NCBI GenBank assembly: GCA_019237435.1
Contig: JAFAHB010000128.1
Coordinates: forward strand, 1-7,554
DNA length: 7,554 bases
Source of the DNA: Vulcanimicrobiota bacterium
GTDB taxonomy: Bacteria > Vulcanimicrobiota > Vulcanimicrobiia > Vulcanimicrobiales > Vulcanimicrobiaceae
Direction of reading: 5' to 3'
The notes under the pieces were generated by a model. The model was not told where the DNA came from, searched no databases, and saw only the letters and a program-made list of their open reading frames with translations. The position numbers and the translations under genes were made by a program. Shown here piece after piece: positions 6,165 through 7,554 of the stretch; positions within the stretch are counted from its first letter, which is position 1; every line of letters begins with the position of its first letter.

Positions 6165-7460
6165 GTGCTCTTTCGGCGGCTGAACTGGAATATCGTCGGA
6201 TGGTACAAGATCGTCCAAGCGATCTCGGGACTGATTATCGCGCTTGGCCTGGGGTCGATGATCTATCACGGCTTCGCCGGCGGCAATGGCTTCCACGCCA
6301 ATCGGATGCTGCGCTTGGGCCTTTCGTTTACGGGCGGCACGGACATCACCGTACGGTTCACGCAGCCGACGACGAGCGATAAAGTCAAGGCGGCGCTGGC
6401 CGGCCTCGGGATGACCGAAGAATCGGTCACCACGGCGGGCTCGGATGGTAAAGGTTTCATCATTCAGACGCAGACCGCGTATGCGAACGACTCGGCCCCG
6501 GTCTGGAATGCGCTCAACAGCGTCGCGCCGGTCGACCGGGCGGCGTCGCAGATCACCTCGGTTGGACCGTCGTTGGGTCGCGAGTATTTGACGAAGGCGC
6601 TGTGGGCGCTGGTCATCGCGCTGGGCATTCAGTTCATCTACATCGCGTTTCGTTTCGGGTGGAACTACATCTTCGGGCTAGTGACGGTGATCGCGCTCGT
6701 ACGCGACGCATTGATGATGATCGGCATCTACTCGCTAGCCGACAGGCGCGCCGACGACGCGTTCCTGGCTGCGGTGCTCACCGTTATCGGTTACTCGGTC
6801 ATGGACACGATCGTCATCCTCGACCGGATCCGGGAAAACACTAAGCTCATGGCCGGCGCGCCGTACGCGACCATCGTCAACGAATCCATCAAGCAGACGA
6901 TGACGCGTTCGTTCAACACCCTGGCCACGGTGGTCATCACGCTCGTCGCGCTCCTAGCGCTTGGCGGTGCGAGCCTGAAGAACTTCGCCTTCGCGCTGCT
7001 CGTCGGCATCTGCTCCGGCGGTTATCACTCGATCTTTTACTCGGCGCCCCTCGTGCTGGTCTTTCGCAAGCGCCAGCTCGACGCAGCCGCCAAACGCCGG
7101 CGCGCCGGGCTCGCGCAAGATCGCACCGTTACCGCTCGTTCGCGCTCGGAATCGACGGCGCTGCAGAGTCGCAGCGGCGTCGCGCGCGAGGACATCGTCG
7201 CGGCGCGCCGCGAACGACGGCAGAAGGCGAAAGCCGCGCGGAGCGTTATGCCGGCAGCGCCGCCGCGCTATCGCAAGAAGCGCGAAGACGCCGTCAGCGG
7301 CGTCGCCCTCGAAGAGCCGTACGCCGGCGAAGAGGGGATCGATCCGCTCGACGCGCAGCAAGCCGGGTTGCACGATGCGGCGTTGGAACAAGGCCATGAA
7401 GAGATCGCGCTCAACCTCGAAGACTTTGGGGACCGGCGCGAAGAAGGCACCGCGCACTAA
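6165..7460 (+). CDS. secF: Protein translocase subunit SecF with a long charged C-terminal tail
   Basis: A 431-residue partner of SecD. Residues 1-300 are a full ordinary SecF: first helix at about 16-35, G52-L-S-F-T-G-G58 in the first periplasmic segment, then a five-helix block with G209-Y-S-V-M-D214-T, ILDRIREN, SIKQTMTRSFNT and the last-helix motif GGYHSIFYSAPL. Two positions differ from the commonest form: S54 where D is usual (GLDFTGG) and M213 where N is usual (GYSVND); the key D214 is kept. Residues 301-431 are an extra tail after the last membrane helix, so cytoplasmic by topology. Residues 301-373 have 24 K/R against 6 D/E; residues 374-431 have 17 D/E against 2 R. I know no domain for it. 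The GTG start 3 bases after secD is supported by GGAGG. Confidence 0.96.
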   Translation: MLFRRLNWNIVGWYKIVQAISGLIIALGLGSMIYHGFAGGNGFHANRMLRLGLSFTGGTDITVRFTQPTTSDKVKAALAGLGMTEESVTTAGSDGKGFIIQTQTAYANDSAPVWNALNSVAPVDRAASQITSVGPSLGREYLTKALWALVIALGIQFIYIAFRFGWNYIFGLVTVIALVRDALMMIGIYSLADRRADDAFLAAVLTVIGYSVMDTIVILDRIRENTKLMAGAPYATIVNESIKQTMTRSFNTLATVVITLVALLALGGASLKNFAFALLVGICSGGYHSIFYSAPLVLVFRKRQLDAAAKRRRAGLAQDRTVTARSRSESTALQSRSGVAREDIVAARRERRQKAKAARSVMPAAPPRYRKKREDAVSGVALEEPYAGEEGIDPLDAQQAGLHDAALEQGHEEIALNLEDFGDRREEGTAH

Positions 7461-7554
7461 AGCACTCCCACCGCCCACGCGCTCCGAAGCCGCCTTCGAA
7501 GCAGCGTTGCGCGCGTTGGATTCCTGTCACCCTGAGCCTGTCGAAGGGCGACCC
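7396..7554 (+). CDS. Possible start of a next gene, overlapping secF and open to the window end (weak)
   Basis: An ATG at 7396, in another frame than secF, opens 53 codons without a stop to the last base. The product begins MKRSRSTSKTLGTGAKKAP, very basic, then SEAAFEAALRALDS, which could form a helix. It then runs into CHPEPVEGRP, which is translation of the dispersed-type repeat at 7525-7554. The 65-base overlap with secF and the lack of a clear ribosome-binding site count against it. A start further right, outside the window, is equally possible. No family is recognised. Confidence 0.22.
   Translation, partial: MKRSRSTSKTLGTGAKKAPRTKALPPPTRSEAAFEAALRALDSCHPEPVEGRP
7481..7502. other. Short hairpin 21 bases after secF
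   Basis: GCTCCGAAG (7481-7489), loop CCGC, then CTTCGAAGC (7494-7502) gives a 9-position stem with one mismatch. It lies after the secF stop, where a transcript end would be expected, but no T-run follows, so it is not a typical intrinsic terminator. It could also be chance in GC-rich DNA. Confidence 0.3.
7525..7554. repeat. Dispersed palindromic repeat (REP-like), probably cut by the window end
   Basis: CCCTGAGCCTGTCGAAGGG at 7530-7548 is flanked by GTCA and CGAC. GTCACCCT (7526-7533) can pair with AGGGCGAC (7545-7552) with one mismatch. From general knowledge, this string and close variants (its complement reads TTCGACAGGCTCAGGGTGAC) recur many times between genes in various bacterial genomes and are often mistranslated as HPEPVEG. 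The right limit is outside the window. Dispersal in this genome cannot be seen from one copy. Confidence 0.65.

Overview
The window is GC-rich DNA with G/C-rich third codon positions and all recognisable genes on the + strand. They encode a flagellar-type export apparatus and a SecDF translocase, so the source is most likely a flagellated, double-membraned bacterium. The style resembles uncultured deep-branching phyla such as Candidatus Eremiobacterota (WPS-2). That placement is a guess from gene style and from a short repeat at the right edge; the sequence does not prove it.

Left third (1-2732): the C-terminal part of FlhB (cut by the window start) and a complete FlhA, joined by a 4-base GTGA stop/start overlap. 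These are two core inner-membrane proteins of the flagellar type III export gate. FlhB keeps the autocleavage-loop context but reads NPQH instead of the usual NPTH.

Middle spacer (2733-2978, 246 bases): this is the only intergenic stretch of any size and is not ordinary. It is nearly filled by an imperfect inverted repeat, 2708-2974, with 34-base outer arms matching at 31 of 34 positions. Two further blocks, GGCGCGA and GAGCAACGATG, are mirrored in the same register. The left arm supplies the stop codon and last seven residues of FlhA. The right arm ends four bases before the next gene's start and carries its ribosome-binding site. It looks like a small non-coding palindromic or MITE-like element. 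I could not identify it.

Right part (2979-7460): a tightly packed cluster of a sodium:solute symporter (SSS family, substrate unknown), secD and secF, with gaps of 15 and 3 bases. SecD and SecF together form the ion-gradient-driven accessory motor of Sec protein export. SecF has an unusual 131-residue C-terminal tail that is first strongly basic and then strongly acidic.

Right edge (7461-7554): a short hairpin and the start of a dispersed-repeat-like palindrome (CCCTGAGCCTGTCGAAGGG). A reading frame from 7396 stays open through the repeat to the window end and may be the start of a next gene, but this is weak.

No tRNA, rRNA, CRISPR, transposase or phage genes were seen. The genes are ordinary housekeeping types. 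The items worth attention are the inverted repeat, the SecF tail, the FlhB motif variant and the edge repeat.
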